Positions 42,146 through 52,284 of a stretch of 64,000 nt of DNA are shown here, one piece after another. Position 1 is the stretch's first letter; every line of letters begins with the position of its first letter. The notes below the pieces were generated by a model that searched no databases, was not told the origin of the DNA, and worked only from the letters and a program-made list of their open reading frames with translations. Source of the DNA: Solimonas sp047605265 (GTDB lineage: Bacteria > Pseudomonadota > Gammaproteobacteria > Nevskiales > Nevskiaceae); NCBI GenBank assembly GCA_047605265.1, contig JASGFY010000006.1, positions 1 to 64,000 on the forward strand. The letters are read 5' to 3'. A program made the position numbers and the translations under genes.

Positions 42146-44214
42146 TGCAGTGTCTTGCCCAGCAAGACTGGGCCTGGCACGGCCACATTGAACTTCAGCA
42201 TCAGGCCACCTTTCCCATCGCCATGCACTTTCAAAGGCTTGGGCAACTGACGGCGCAGCACTTCATTGAGCACATCGTCGTGCAAGGAATCTGCGCCATT
42301 GCGCTTGGCGTGACGGGTGGGCGCGTAAGGCGTGGCGGTTTCCCACTGCGCAGAAACGGAAAACAGCGGATCAGTACCAGGATGAACAGTCGCTGCTTCC
42401 AGCTTCAGTTTGCCTGCCTGCGCCGCGCGCAATTCAGTCAAACCGGCCAGCGCGCGCGCCAGCGTTACCAGATTGTCACGCTCATCCTTGGAAGATTCTC
42501 GATGCTCGACAACATGCGGGGCGATCACCAGCAGGCGGCTTCGTGCCAAATCAGGAACGAAGGCAAGATGACCGTGACCACCACGCCGCGCGGCGCTGCC
42601 ATCGGCCTCGTGTCCGCTAAAGAACATAGGCAGTTCTTTTCGTTCGCCGATTTCGCTTTGTACCCGTGCCATCACTGCGCGTCGCAACGCACGCGCCAAT
42701 GCCAGCGGATCGGGATCGGCGCCCAGACCATCAACAATGCTGAAAGCAAACACACTTTCAGCCGCACGTATCAAGGGCGCAGGCGGTGCCATCAATCCCA
42801 AACCAGCATAGCGGCCATTGCCCAGTACCAGCAGGCCACTGATCGTTTCGGCAAATTCGACCTCTACATGCCAAAGCTGGTGCTTGGGAAAGCGCGTGCC
42901 CTCGCAAAAGCGTTCCGCACGTTCGCCACGGGCCTCGAAGGGCTCGCGCTGCAAGCGAACAGCCGCCACCTTTGCGCGCAGCCCGACATGGCGCAACGCC
43001 TGCACGACGGCGTGAATGCTGCGATCACGCAGGGCCAGAGGCGTGACACTGCGCCAGACGCGCGCCGCCACGTGCTCGCCCAGACCGTAATGCGTGAGCA
43101 CGGAACGGTCATCGGCCTGCACCAGTTCAACCGGCGATGCCAGGATTTCACCGGTTTCCTCGTCCGCCACCGGCGCGGTTATTTCCAGCCCGGCAAAGCT
43201 CCAAGCCAGGTCCTGGGCCTTGATGGGGCAATCCGGCGGCACCTGCACCAGCATGCGGCGGATGGCATGGTCGGCATGCGTGTGGCCGATGGAAGGCAGC
43301 GGCACGATGCGCACGCGCAGGGCTTTGTCGGCATCCGTGGCATCGCGACCAACGAGCACTTTCTCGACCACGCCGCTGCCATTGAAGTGCGGCTTGAGCC
43401 GTGCGCAGGCCGCATCGCGTAGCGCTTGCACCAGTGCCGCCGCGCCCCTGAGTGGCCAAGGTGCGAAGGGTGCGCCGGGCGCAGTGGTGCGGCGAAGTTC
43501 GAAGAGCAAGTGAGTCGCCGGGCTGTCGTAGCGCACTGACTTGAATTGCGGCTTGGGCGCGTTGGCGAATTGGGTCCTACCGTTGCTGCGTGTGAAGCGG
43601 CGCGCGTTCGCGGCGTGGCGGTCGATCAGGCTTTTCAGCGAACCGTCTTCGGGGCAGTCCAGCACAAGGCCACTGCCGCCGGAGCAGGGGCGATAAATCG
43701 TGCCGGGATGCTGGTTCAGCCGCTCGTCGGCCTCGGCCTCATCGAGCACTTCAGCCACGGCCCAGGCCATGTCCACGCCGCGGCCAAGTTGGTAGAGGTC
43801 CTGAGCGATATCGCAGATGCGCCGGGCCTGGTTGATGTTTTCCTCGCTCACGTCGAAGCGCCAGACGTAGAGCAGCGGCACGGAGACGTCGAACAGGTGT
43901 GGGCGGATGTTTTTTATGGCAGTGCGAATCTTCCCAATCTTTCGAAGATCACCACCAACCTTCGCTGTGTCCATGTCGTTGTTCGGCATGAACAGCTTAA
44001 AACCCGGTTGCCCAAATTTCGCAGCGGGTGTCGCGATCACCGGCTTGTCTCGTTGCTCCAACCACCTCAGTGCCGCCCTACTGGTGTCGCCCAACAAGGG
44101 GTTGCACGCAGCCACCAGCGCTTGGAATAGCCGCGCAGGCGAAGGCGGCCAGTCGCCCGCACCGTGATAGCGGCCGTCGTGAAAGCGAACGGAGACAAGA
44201 AGGGCGCTGGTCAT
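42079..44214 (-). CDS. csb2: type I-G Csb2, Cas5-Cas6 fusion
   Basis: A 711-residue GSU0054-type protein. The N-terminal Cas5-like part opens with MTSALLVSVRFHDGRYHGAG and DWPPSPARLFQALVAAC; the C-terminal Cas6-like part ends in GPVLLGKTLHYGGGLFA, the glycine-rich loop of Cas6 RNA endonucleases. It is expected to cap the crRNA 5' handle and cut the pre-crRNA. It seems long for the family. The final 14 codons (HKEDAGTAHNRSPN) are read from sequence antisense to the ATPase gene, so the original stop may have been replaced. ATGA overlap with csb1 shows coupling. Confidence 0.93.
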   Translation of the reverse strand: MTSALLVSVRFHDGRYHGAGDWPPSPARLFQALVAACNPLLGDTSRAALRWLEQRDKPVIATPAAKFGQPGFKLFMPNNDMDTAKVGGDLRKIGKIRTAIKNIRPHLFDVSVPLLYVWRFDVSEENINQARRICDIAQDLYQLGRGVDMAWAVAEVLDEAEADERLNQHPGTIYRPCSGGSGLVLDCPEDGSLKSLIDRHAANARRFTRSNGRTQFANAPKPQFKSVRYDSPATHLLFELRRTTAPGAPFAPWPLRGAAALVQALRDAACARLKPHFNGSGVVEKVLVGRDATDADKALRVRIVPLPSIGHTHADHAIRRMLVQVPPDCPIKAQDLAWSFAGLEITAPVADEETGEILASPVELVQADDRSVLTHYGLGEHVAARVWRSVTPLALRDRSIHAVVQALRHVGLRAKVAAVRLQREPFEARGERAERFCEGTRFPKHQLWHVEVEFAETISGLLVLGNGRYAGLGLMAPPAPLIRAAESVFAFSIVDGLGADPDPLALARALRRAVMARVQSEIGERKELPMFFSGHEADGSAARRGGHGHLAFVPDLARSRLLVIAPHVVEHRESSKDERDNLVTLARALAGLTELRAAQAGKLKLEAATVHPGTDPLFSVSAQWETATPYAPTRHAKRNGADSLHDDVLNEVLRRQLPKPLKVHGDGKGGLMLKFNVAVPGPVLLGKTLHYGGGLFAHKEDAGTAHNRSPN

Positions 44215-45410
44215 GACGCAGACGATTCCTCTTCTGCGTCCTTCTTTGCGATGATCTTCTTGGCTTCCTTGATGTCGAACTTGAAGACCGCATCAGTCGG
44301 CGGCCAGTGCTCGGAAATTAAGGCCGTCTTCTGCTTGGCATATGCAGAAAGCGTCTTCTGTGCACTGTCCGAAACCAAATCGACTTCCATCTCTGCGCCC
44401 CGGCGCGGCACCTGACACCAGATCTCATCGCCCGCGTAGCGCAACTGGCAACCCTCGCGCAGAAACAAATCCTGATCTGCCGTGCCGGCAAGCAGAGCCA
44501 GCGCCAAGAGATAACGGCGCAAGTCCGCACTCGAAACTTGCGGCTTTCCGTCGGCCGCGGCCAGCTCGCCGGAAATTGCGCGCAGTGCAACGAGATTGAC
44601 CGTGACGGTACGCTCAATGGCACCGTTGACAAGAACGCCACCTAAGGTGCGACGTTCAGGATTCGGCGAGCCGTTACGGAACTCCAACATCTGCTTGGCT
44701 GCGTTCTGGCTGACTTTCCTGAAAACTGCTGGGGCATCGGCGAAGCCCTTTTCGGATAGCTTCGTTTTCCTTGCCCTTGCCTCTTTCTCGAGTTCTTGCT
44801 GTTGCTCGGCATCCAGCGTCTTCCACGTCGAGTTGAACTGAGCCGCAGAAAACAATGGCTCGACATTCCAAGCACGAATGATGGAGCGCACAAGACGCGG
44901 ACGCTTCTCGCCCGTGCCGTCACGCGAATCCCAGACACCGAACAACAGCGATGTCGGCGCCACCGCGCACAAGGGACCGGCATTGCCGTGTCTGTTCAAC
45001 ACATCAAACGCCGGGGCGACTATTTTTAGAAGCTCTGGCGTCGCCTTGACAACTGCGTCGGCACTACGATGCGCCAGGTCGAGTAGCGACTGCCGCCGCT
45101 CGTACTTTTCGCCGTCTGCTTCCTTGACGTTGAGGACGATTTCGATCTGCGGAACCAACCCCGTATACTCCGCCCGCTTGAACATCGGCTCCATGCGGTT
45201 GGCCTGCGAGCCCACGCTGTCGATGGTCGCCACCTTGGTGCCGTCGGAAAGGGTATCGATGTTGTAGCCGATGTCCGCGTAGGTCGGCGGAAAAATCACA
45301 CCACCTTCGCCTTCCACCGGTAACAGCTTCTGCTTCAAGTGCAAGCCAACCGGGCCGCTGGGGTCAGTGGCCCATTTGTCAAGCAATTCATTGGTCAGTT
45401 GGACACTCAT
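44211..45410 (-). CDS. csb1: type I-G Csb1 (Cas7 backbone protein)
   Basis: A 399-residue GSU0053-family Cas7. Recognised by VIFPPTYADIGYNID, SDGTKVATIDSVGSQANRME, FKRAEYTGLVPQIEI and FGVWDSRDGTGEKRPRLVRS. It should polymerise along the spacer part of the crRNA to form the Cascade backbone. It lies 52 bases after csb3 and overlaps csb2 by four bases. Confidence 0.95.
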   Translation of the reverse strand: MSVQLTNELLDKWATDPSGPVGLHLKQKLLPVEGEGGVIFPPTYADIGYNIDTLSDGTKVATIDSVGSQANRMEPMFKRAEYTGLVPQIEIVLNVKEADGEKYERRQSLLDLAHRSADAVVKATPELLKIVAPAFDVLNRHGNAGPLCAVAPTSLLFGVWDSRDGTGEKRPRLVRSIIRAWNVEPLFSAAQFNSTWKTLDAEQQQELEKEARARKTKLSEKGFADAPAVFRKVSQNAAKQMLEFRNGSPNPERRTLGGVLVNGAIERTVTVNLVALRAISGELAAADGKPQVSSADLRRYLLALALLAGTADQDLFLREGCQLRYAGDEIWCQVPRRGAEMEVDLVSDSAQKTLSAYAKQKTALISEHWPPTDAVFKFDIKEAKKIIAKKDAEEESSAS

Positions 45411-45462
45411 GATGCGCTCTCCTGTTGGGGAAAAGTGATGACGATGTGGATGGCTGGCATGA

Positions 45463-46335
45463 CTATTCCTCGATGACCGTGGTGATGCAGCGCGCTTGGT
45501 TTTCCTGCCCTGGCCAGCCGAGATTCATACGGAAACGACGTTGCAAAAACGGCATATCCTGCGCGCCCAGCGCGGCGCGAATAAGCGACGGGGGGAAACG
45601 TTCGGCATGCTTTGACGCATTGCCGATGACGCCATAGCGATACAGCAGCTTGTTACGCCGCTCAGGCCGCTGCGGGCGCGCATGGGTCAGGCCGATGGCG
45701 GCAAATAACTCCACCAGCGGGTAGCCAACCATGTCCATGTCGTCGTGTTCGTTCGGGGAAAAGCCGGCATCCAACGGGATGTAGTCGCGGCGCCAGTCGA
45801 GGCGGAAACTGCTGCTCTGCGGCGCGGCAAGCGCGAACGGATCTGCATGCGCCGCAACGGCCTTATCCTTGGCCAGTTCCACGGCATCGCGCCACAAAGC
45901 AGCACCCGGGTAGCCGCCAGAGCCAGCCCAGAACTTCACGTTGTCGCGCACGGTCGCGTCGCCCCAATGGTTAACCTGGAAAGTCACGCTGTCTTTGCTC
46001 ATTTCGATCGGCAATGTTGCGGGACTGTTCGGCTGCGGGTAGGGAAAGGCTTCATCCGCGTCAAGCTCGCGCGTTACCACCTTCCACTTCTGCGTGTTCA
46101 CACCCTTTGACGATGACAAGGCATTCACTTGTGCCTCCACCACGAACGCAATGGCCGTCTTGATCGGATCCTCCTCTCCCGCCACAGCCAAGTGAAAGAC
46201 GACTTGCCGGGCATCGCTCCAATCGAACCCGGCCTCGGCATCGCCCAGCAGCACCTCGGCCAGCTCCATAAAGCCCAGGCAGGCGAAGACCTGGCCGGGA
46301 TTGAACAAGTTCACCGGTATCCTGGACTTGGCCAT
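45463..46335 (-). CDS. csb3: type I-G Csb3 (Cas8-like large subunit)
   Basis: A 290-residue protein in the position of Cas8u2/Csb3. It opens MAKSRIPVNLFNPGQVFACL with GFMELAEVLLG, and later has WAGSGGYPGAALWRDAVELA, all in keeping with that family. It probably contributes PAM recognition and Cas3 recruitment. The ATG at 46335 overlaps the cas3 stop as TGATG. The family is very divergent, so the assignment rests partly on gene order cas3-csb3-csb1-csb2. Confidence 0.87.
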   Translation of the reverse strand: MAKSRIPVNLFNPGQVFACLGFMELAEVLLGDAEAGFDWSDARQVVFHLAVAGEEDPIKTAIAFVVEAQVNALSSSKGVNTQKWKVVTRELDADEAFPYPQPNSPATLPIEMSKDSVTFQVNHWGDATVRDNVKFWAGSGGYPGAALWRDAVELAKDKAVAAHADPFALAAPQSSSFRLDWRRDYIPLDAGFSPNEHDDMDMVGYPLVELFAAIGLTHARPQRPERRNKLLYRYGVIGNASKHAERFPPSLIRAALGAQDMPFLQRRFRMNLGWPGQENQARCITTVIEE

Positions 46336-49172
46336 CACTTGCCCTCCTGCTCATCGTTGTCGCGCGATGCCTGCGCATCGGCGGCGCGCAACAGTGCCTC
46401 CCACCATGCCAGGCCCCACGGCCCCCAGCACTTCTGCAAACGGGCGTAGCGCAGGGCCACGTCGCGGGCGCGTTCTTCCAGCTTGCTGGGCGGTGCGTCT
46501 TCGCAGCCAGCGGTGCCGATCAAGGGCCGCGCTTGGCCATGGTGGGCGGCGATCAGGTGCAGGGCAAGGTCTTGCAGTTCCTGCGACAGCTTATTGAACT
46601 CGGCGTCGTCCAGTGCAAGAGGGAGCGAGCCGAATTCATGTCGGTAACCACCCAGCACGGCCTGGTTGATCGGGCCGCGTGTCTTGGCCAACGGCTCATT
46701 GACACCCAGCTTCTTCGCATCGCGCTCAGCGCGGAAGGCGCGCTGCCAGTTCTTCGCCCGCTTGCCTTCGTCGTGCAGGCGCGCGGCGACGCACAACATG
46801 TCGGCGAACTCGTCAGACAAGCCCAGCCGTCGGGCAATGGCGCGGGCTTTCTCCGCCGCCCAGGATTGATGCTGGACCAGCGTTTGCGGCCGGCCTTCGG
46901 CGCGGTCATCTTCGTTGTTGGAGCTGTCGCGCCATTTCTGGATGGACAGCCAGCGTGTGGCCTCACCGTCTGCACCGCGATTCAGCACGAAGCGCAGGCT
47001 TTCGCGCCAGACTTTCGTGTCTTCGTCGTCTTCGCCGTGCTCGGAAATGCGGAAGCGAATGACGGGTTTGTCGTCAACTGGCGGCCGCCACTCGGCATCG
47101 CCATCGGCGGTGGGCAGCGCATCGGCGGCGGCATCGTCCAGCAAGCCATCCTGGAGACCAGCGAACTCGGCGCGCACGACCAGCGTCTTGCCGAGGATGT
47201 CCCGCTCGATACGTTCCAGCCGCTTTTTCTTGTCGTCACTGTCTCCCGCCAGCTCCCATAGCTGGATGCTGTGAATCCATGCGCCATCGGGCTTCAGTAC
47301 CAGTGCCACCACATCGCCGGATTTCACGGGCATCTCGTTTTCGGCGATTTTTTTCAGCTTGGCTGCTCGTGCTTGCAGCCACTTCATCACGCGGTAGGTT
47401 TCGGTCTCCAGCGTTTCGCTGGCGTGGATGGGGGCAGCCTCGAAGAAGTCTTCGATCTCTTTCTTGGTCGCGGGCTGCCCCTCACGTAGCGGCAGGAATT
47501 TGCGCCACACCACGGTGGTTTGCGGATCGTCCGTCACCCAGCCGCGCAACCAGGGCTGCACTTCGGGCCGTCCGGTGTGTTCGGGCAGGGAAGTCATGCT
47601 CCAAGCGTCCACCAGCGCGCGGTTGAGTGCCGGGCGCAGCGGCGCGGACGAACTGGCATCGGCGATGAGTTGGGCAAGCCGTTCGTCCGTGCGGACGCGC
47701 TCGCTGAGCTGGCGTAGGGCTTCAGGGCTGACATCGAAGCTACTATCTGGCCGCTTTGGCAAAGCTTCCCCGAACGGCGCTTGCTGCTCCTTTCGGTCAG
47801 CGACCAGTTTCTCGTGTTCCTCGATGGCCTTCTTGTCCTTGTCTTCGGGACCCTCACCCTTGTTCCTTTTCTCCAGCGCAATCTTCGCTGCTTTTTTCGG
47901 CTCCGGTTCCGGCTCCAGTAGCACCACAATTTCCGCTTGCCGACCCTCACCTCCACGCCGGTTAACTCGCCCTAAGCGCTGCACCATGCGCTCCCAAGCC
48001 ACGAGATCGCAGACCATGTGGTCGGAATCCAGATCAATACCAACCTCACCAGCCGAGGTCGCCACCAGAAATGCGGGCGCGGCTTGCCTGCTGCTGCCGG
48101 CGAGGAAGCCCAGTTCCTTCAAGCGCGTCTCCGCATCGTCGCGCTCCTTCACGCGCCGTGCGCCTACGAAAAGCTCCGTTCTGCCCGCGGTAGGCGACCC
48201 TTTGGCCTTCTTGATGAGGGCGTCCAGGGCGTCCTTGGTCTTCTCAGCGTTCTCACGCAAGTTGCAATAGACGATCACGCGCACGGGCTGCTCGCCTTCA
48301 CCTGACAATGCCCAAGCTTGTTCGGCCAAGGCCACTGCCAGTTTTTTGTCGCCCAGCGCCTGCAAGGTCAAGCGCTTCTTGGCGAACAAGCGTTGATGCG
48401 CCAAAGGCTCCTTGACTTGGTCGAAGTCGCCAGGTTCCAGCAGGAAAGGCTGTGCGATTGGCCTGCGCCCGGTAGCCGACAGCGGCAGCAATTTGAATGG
48501 CGGCACCAGCGCACGTTCGGCCTCGGCCCTGGCGCCATAGCGGACGACATCGCCGGCAATCTCCGCCAGCAACGCCTCGAATGGCGGCACCAGATGCGCC
48601 TCGTCCAGCAGCACCAGCGTGTCAGCGCCCAAGAGACCAGCGTGGTAGGGACGCATCTTGCGGCTGACCCCATAGCCTTCAAACAGCAGGCGCGAGCCGA
48701 TCATGTCCACCGTACCGACGACGATGGCGGGCCGGGACGGGTCTTGCAGCCATTCGCGGTTATCAACGAACTGGCCGCGCAAAGTGGAGATGGGCAGGGC
48801 TTCGCCTTCGCTCAAGCCAAGCGCTGCGCGCAATTCCTTGGCTTCGGGCTTGCCAAGATTCGTGCGCAGGTCTTCGGCGAACTGCGTAGCTTGGTCCACG
48901 ACCGCGCGCCGATCCACGACATAGACCAGTCGGCGCGGCAAAAGGAGCTTGCCCGCTTGCATCTGCTGCGCCAGCGCCGCCAGCCAGATCGCCATGACTG
49001 CCGTCTTGCCTAGGCCGGTGGGCACGCTGACGGCCGAAGGCAACAGGCCCTTGACAAAGTGGCCCTGGAACAGCCGCTTCTGCCAGCGCATCGGAGAATA
49101 ACCAGTCAGTACCTTGAACTCGTCCTCGAACCTGGCATCACTTTCTGCATCATTCTTGATCGAATCTCTCAT
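46335..49172 (-). CDS. cas3: Cas3 helicase-nuclease, type I-G arrangement
   Basis: A 945-residue protein in which the helicase comes first and the HD nuclease last, the reverse of most Cas3 proteins and typical of type I-G. Walker A is SVPTGLGKTAVMAIWL (residues about 49-64), the DEAH box LVLLDEAHLV at about 190-193, and motif VI-like LVAWERMVQRLGRVNRRGG. The HD domain holds ARLHDEGKRAKNW (near 799), LIAAHHGQARP (near 876) and LLRAADAQAS. It unwinds and degrades the targeted DNA. ATG 49172 with GGAG nine bases upstream is preferred over 49337, which would overlap the WYL gene. Confidence 0.95.
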   Translation of the reverse strand: MRDSIKNDAESDARFEDEFKVLTGYSPMRWQKRLFQGHFVKGLLPSAVSVPTGLGKTAVMAIWLAALAQQMQAGKLLLPRRLVYVVDRRAVVDQATQFAEDLRTNLGKPEAKELRAALGLSEGEALPISTLRGQFVDNREWLQDPSRPAIVVGTVDMIGSRLLFEGYGVSRKMRPYHAGLLGADTLVLLDEAHLVPPFEALLAEIAGDVVRYGARAEAERALVPPFKLLPLSATGRRPIAQPFLLEPGDFDQVKEPLAHQRLFAKKRLTLQALGDKKLAVALAEQAWALSGEGEQPVRVIVYCNLRENAEKTKDALDALIKKAKGSPTAGRTELFVGARRVKERDDAETRLKELGFLAGSSRQAAPAFLVATSAGEVGIDLDSDHMVCDLVAWERMVQRLGRVNRRGGEGRQAEIVVLLEPEPEPKKAAKIALEKRNKGEGPEDKDKKAIEEHEKLVADRKEQQAPFGEALPKRPDSSFDVSPEALRQLSERVRTDERLAQLIADASSSAPLRPALNRALVDAWSMTSLPEHTGRPEVQPWLRGWVTDDPQTTVVWRKFLPLREGQPATKKEIEDFFEAAPIHASETLETETYRVMKWLQARAAKLKKIAENEMPVKSGDVVALVLKPDGAWIHSIQLWELAGDSDDKKKRLERIERDILGKTLVVRAEFAGLQDGLLDDAAADALPTADGDAEWRPPVDDKPVIRFRISEHGEDDEDTKVWRESLRFVLNRGADGEATRWLSIQKWRDSSNNEDDRAEGRPQTLVQHQSWAAEKARAIARRLGLSDEFADMLCVAARLHDEGKRAKNWQRAFRAERDAKKLGVNEPLAKTRGPINQAVLGGYRHEFGSLPLALDDAEFNKLSQELQDLALHLIAAHHGQARPLIGTAGCEDAPPSKLEERARDVALRYARLQKCWGPWGLAWWEALLRAADAQASRDNDEQEGK

Positions 49173-49281
49173 CGCTCGAATCTCCAACTCAACCGATGCT
49201 CTGCCCCCTTCGCGAGCAAGTGCGAAATCGTCAGGTTTACCTGGATTAGCTGCGAGCGTGACCAAGAACTTCGACGACGCA

Positions 49282-50394
49282 TCAACGGGATTCCTCCCTA
49301 CGCACAGACTTCGCACGATAAAGACCGCCAGGCTCATTTGATGAGCTTCGGTCCACAGTCTGATCTTTCCCTATCGTTCCAATGCGTTCCGCGCGACCGT
49401 TAATGTCGCTACCGGCACCTTCCTGATATTGCTCCGCCGCAAGCCGCAGCCGCTCAGCAACAATCCGCCGAAGCTCCAGCGGCTCCAGCACCTCGACATC
49501 CGGCCCATGGCGCAGCAGGTCCATGACCAGCTCCTCGCTGCGGTGATACGGCAAGCGGCGTATCAGGCGGCCGTCCTCGTCGCGCTCATCCATCTGCTGC
49601 GGATGCCAGCGCTCGGCGGCCACCCAGCGGGCCGCATGCGCGGAGAAGCGCAGGGCGGCAATGGCGCTCGGCTGCCCGGCGAAGATGCCGTAGCTGGTGG
49701 CCAGCACCCCGTCCAATTGCGCCGCTGCGACCTCGCGCGCTGCCTCATCAAGAGCTTCCACGGCGATGATGCGCTCCAGCGCGAAAGTGCGAAGGTCCTC
49801 GCGGCGGTGGCACCAGGCGTCGAGATACCAATTGTCGCGGTAGAGCGTCAGCCGCTGCGGCGAGACGACGCGCTGCTGCATGCGATCGTCGGCGCGCGCG
49901 TGGTAATCGATGCGCAGCCTGCGTCGGCGCACGAGCGCATCGGCGACGATGTGGAATTGCGAACCGGGATCGCGCGCTGCCATGCGCAGAAGGCGCAAGC
50001 GCGAACGCCAGTCCGGAACGCCGACACCCGAACGCCTGAGCAGGCGTTCGATCCGGCCCCGAAGCGGAGCCAACGCTTCCGACAGCAGACCCAGCGGTTG
50101 CTGCTCCAGCACTTCTTCGACGATCAGCAGGGCCGCCAGCTCCTGCGAACTGAACCAGAGGCCGGGCAGCTCGTAGATACCATCGCCTTCGTAGCGGTAG
50201 CCGCCCAGCTCGCGGTCGTAGAGCAGCGGCATGTGGAAGCGGTTGCGCAAATCGCGCAGATCGCGTTTCAGCGTCGCCGGCGAGCACCGATGCCCTTGCT
50301 CGTGGAGCGTTTCGATCATGGTGTCGACGGACACCGCCGTGCTCCGCCCGCGCAGCAAGCGGTGCAGCACAAAAATTCGCTCGAACTGGTCCAT
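49282..50394 (-). CDS. WYL-domain transcriptional regulator heading the cas operon
   Basis: A 370-residue regulator. An N-terminal winged helix (DQFERIFVLHRLLRGRSTAV, PATLKRDLRDLRNRF) is followed by the WYL sensor domain, where YRDNWYLDAWCHRREDLRTF gives the WYL-like core, and a WCX extension. WYL proteins often control CRISPR and other defence genes, sensing nucleic acids or nucleotides. It is the first gene of the minus-strand cas cluster, 109 bases before cas3, divergent from trpG. Likely repressor or activator of cas expression; direction not deducible. Confidence 0.9.
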   Translation of the reverse strand: MDQFERIFVLHRLLRGRSTAVSVDTMIETLHEQGHRCSPATLKRDLRDLRNRFHMPLLYDRELGGYRYEGDGIYELPGLWFSSQELAALLIVEEVLEQQPLGLLSEALAPLRGRIERLLRRSGVGVPDWRSRLRLLRMAARDPGSQFHIVADALVRRRRLRIDYHARADDRMQQRVVSPQRLTLYRDNWYLDAWCHRREDLRTFALERIIAVEALDEAAREVAAAQLDGVLATSYGIFAGQPSAIAALRFSAHAARWVAAERWHPQQMDERDEDGRLIRRLPYHRSEELVMDLLRHGPDVEVLEPLELRRIVAERLRLAAEQYQEGAGSDINGRAERIGTIGKDQTVDRSSSNEPGGLYRAKSVRREESR

Positions 50395-50634
50395 GCTTCC
50401 CCCGAAGCCCCCCGGCCGACCAAGTCTAGCAAGCGATACGGGCTGTATAACCGTGACGCTTTGACTTAAAGTGTTAGACCCTTATCCCTTTTGACTGCAG
50501 CATCGGCAATGACTCTGCACCCGAAAAACTGGCGACGCTGAAGCGAGCGCCAAGCGTTACCACAACCGGGTATCACTCGGGCCGCGCACTCTTCCGCGCA
50601 TGAGGCCCGATAGAAACACAATGGGTTAGCTGCC

Positions 50635-51216
<582 letters not shown>

Positions 51217-51227
51217 GGCACGGCCAC

Positions 51228-52268
51228 ATGAGCACCATCACGCCCCAGGAAGCGCTGCAGCGCACGATCGAGCACCGCGAAATCTTCCACGACGAGATGA
51301 TCGGCCTGATGCGGCAGATCATGCGCGGCGAGGTGTCGCCGGTGATGACGGCGGCCATCCTCACCGGCCTGCGCGTCAAGAAGGAAACGGTCGGCGAGAT
51401 CGCCGCCGCCGCGCAGGTGATGCGCGAGCTGTCGAACCGCGTCGAGACGCCGGCCTACGAGCATTTCGTCGACATCGTCGGCACCGGCGGCGACGGCGCG
51501 CACAGCTTCAACATCTCGACGGCCTCGATGTTCGTCGCCGCCGCCGCCGGCTGCCGCGTCGCCAAACACGGCAACCGCAGCGTGTCGAGCAAGTCCGGCA
51601 GCGCCGATGTGCTCGAAGCGTTCGGCGCTGCCATCGATCTCGCGCCGGCCCAGATCGCGCAGAGCATCGCCGACTGCGGCATCGGCTTCATGTTCGCGCC
51701 GAACCACCACCCGGCGATGAAGGCCGTCGCGCCGGTGCGCAAGGAAATGGGCGTGCGCACCATGTTCAATATCCTCGGCCCGCTGACCAATCCGGCCGGC
51801 GCGCCGAACATCCTGATGGGCGTCTTCCATCCGGATCTCGTCGGCATCCAGGTGCGCGTGCTGCAGCGTCTCGGCGCACAGAACGCGATGGTCGTCTGGG
51901 GCCGCGACAACATGGACGAGATCACGCTCGGCGGCGCGACGATGGTCGGCGAACTGCGTGACGGTGAGCTGCGTGAGTACGAGATCCATCCGGAAGACTT
52001 CGGCATCGCGATGGCCGGCAGCCAGAACCTGCGCGTCGCCAACGCCGAGGAGTCGAAGGTCCGCGTGCTCGAAGCGCTGGACAACCAGCCGGGCATCGCG
52101 CGCGACATCGTCGCGCTGAATGCCGGCGCGGCGATCTATGCCGCGCGCCGCGCCGAATCGATCGCCGACGGCATCGCGCTGGCCCGCGCCGCGCTCGCCG
52201 ATGGTTCCGCGCGCGCGCACCTCGACCGGTTCATCACCACCACGCAGCGCCTCAAGGCCGCTGGCTGA
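51228..52268 (+). CDS. trpD: anthranilate phosphoribosyltransferase
   Basis: A 346-residue enzyme joining anthranilate to PRPP. DIVGTGGDGAHSFNISTASM is the PRPP loop; KHGNRSVSSKSGSADVLEAF, FMFAPNHHPAMKAVAPVRKE and RTMFNILGPLTNPAGAP are the remaining conserved blocks. Starts 11 bases after trpG. Confidence 0.97.
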   Translation: MSTITPQEALQRTIEHREIFHDEMIGLMRQIMRGEVSPVMTAAILTGLRVKKETVGEIAAAAQVMRELSNRVETPAYEHFVDIVGTGGDGAHSFNISTASMFVAAAAGCRVAKHGNRSVSSKSGSADVLEAFGAAIDLAPAQIAQSIADCGIGFMFAPNHHPAMKAVAPVRKEMGVRTMFNILGPLTNPAGAPNILMGVFHPDLVGIQVRVLQRLGAQNAMVVWGRDNMDEITLGGATMVGELRDGELREYEIHPEDFGIAMAGSQNLRVANAEESKVRVLEALDNQPGIARDIVALNAGAAIYAARRAESIADGIALARAALADGSARAHLDRFITTTQRLKAAG

Positions 52269-52284
52269 TCGCTCCACGGACGAC

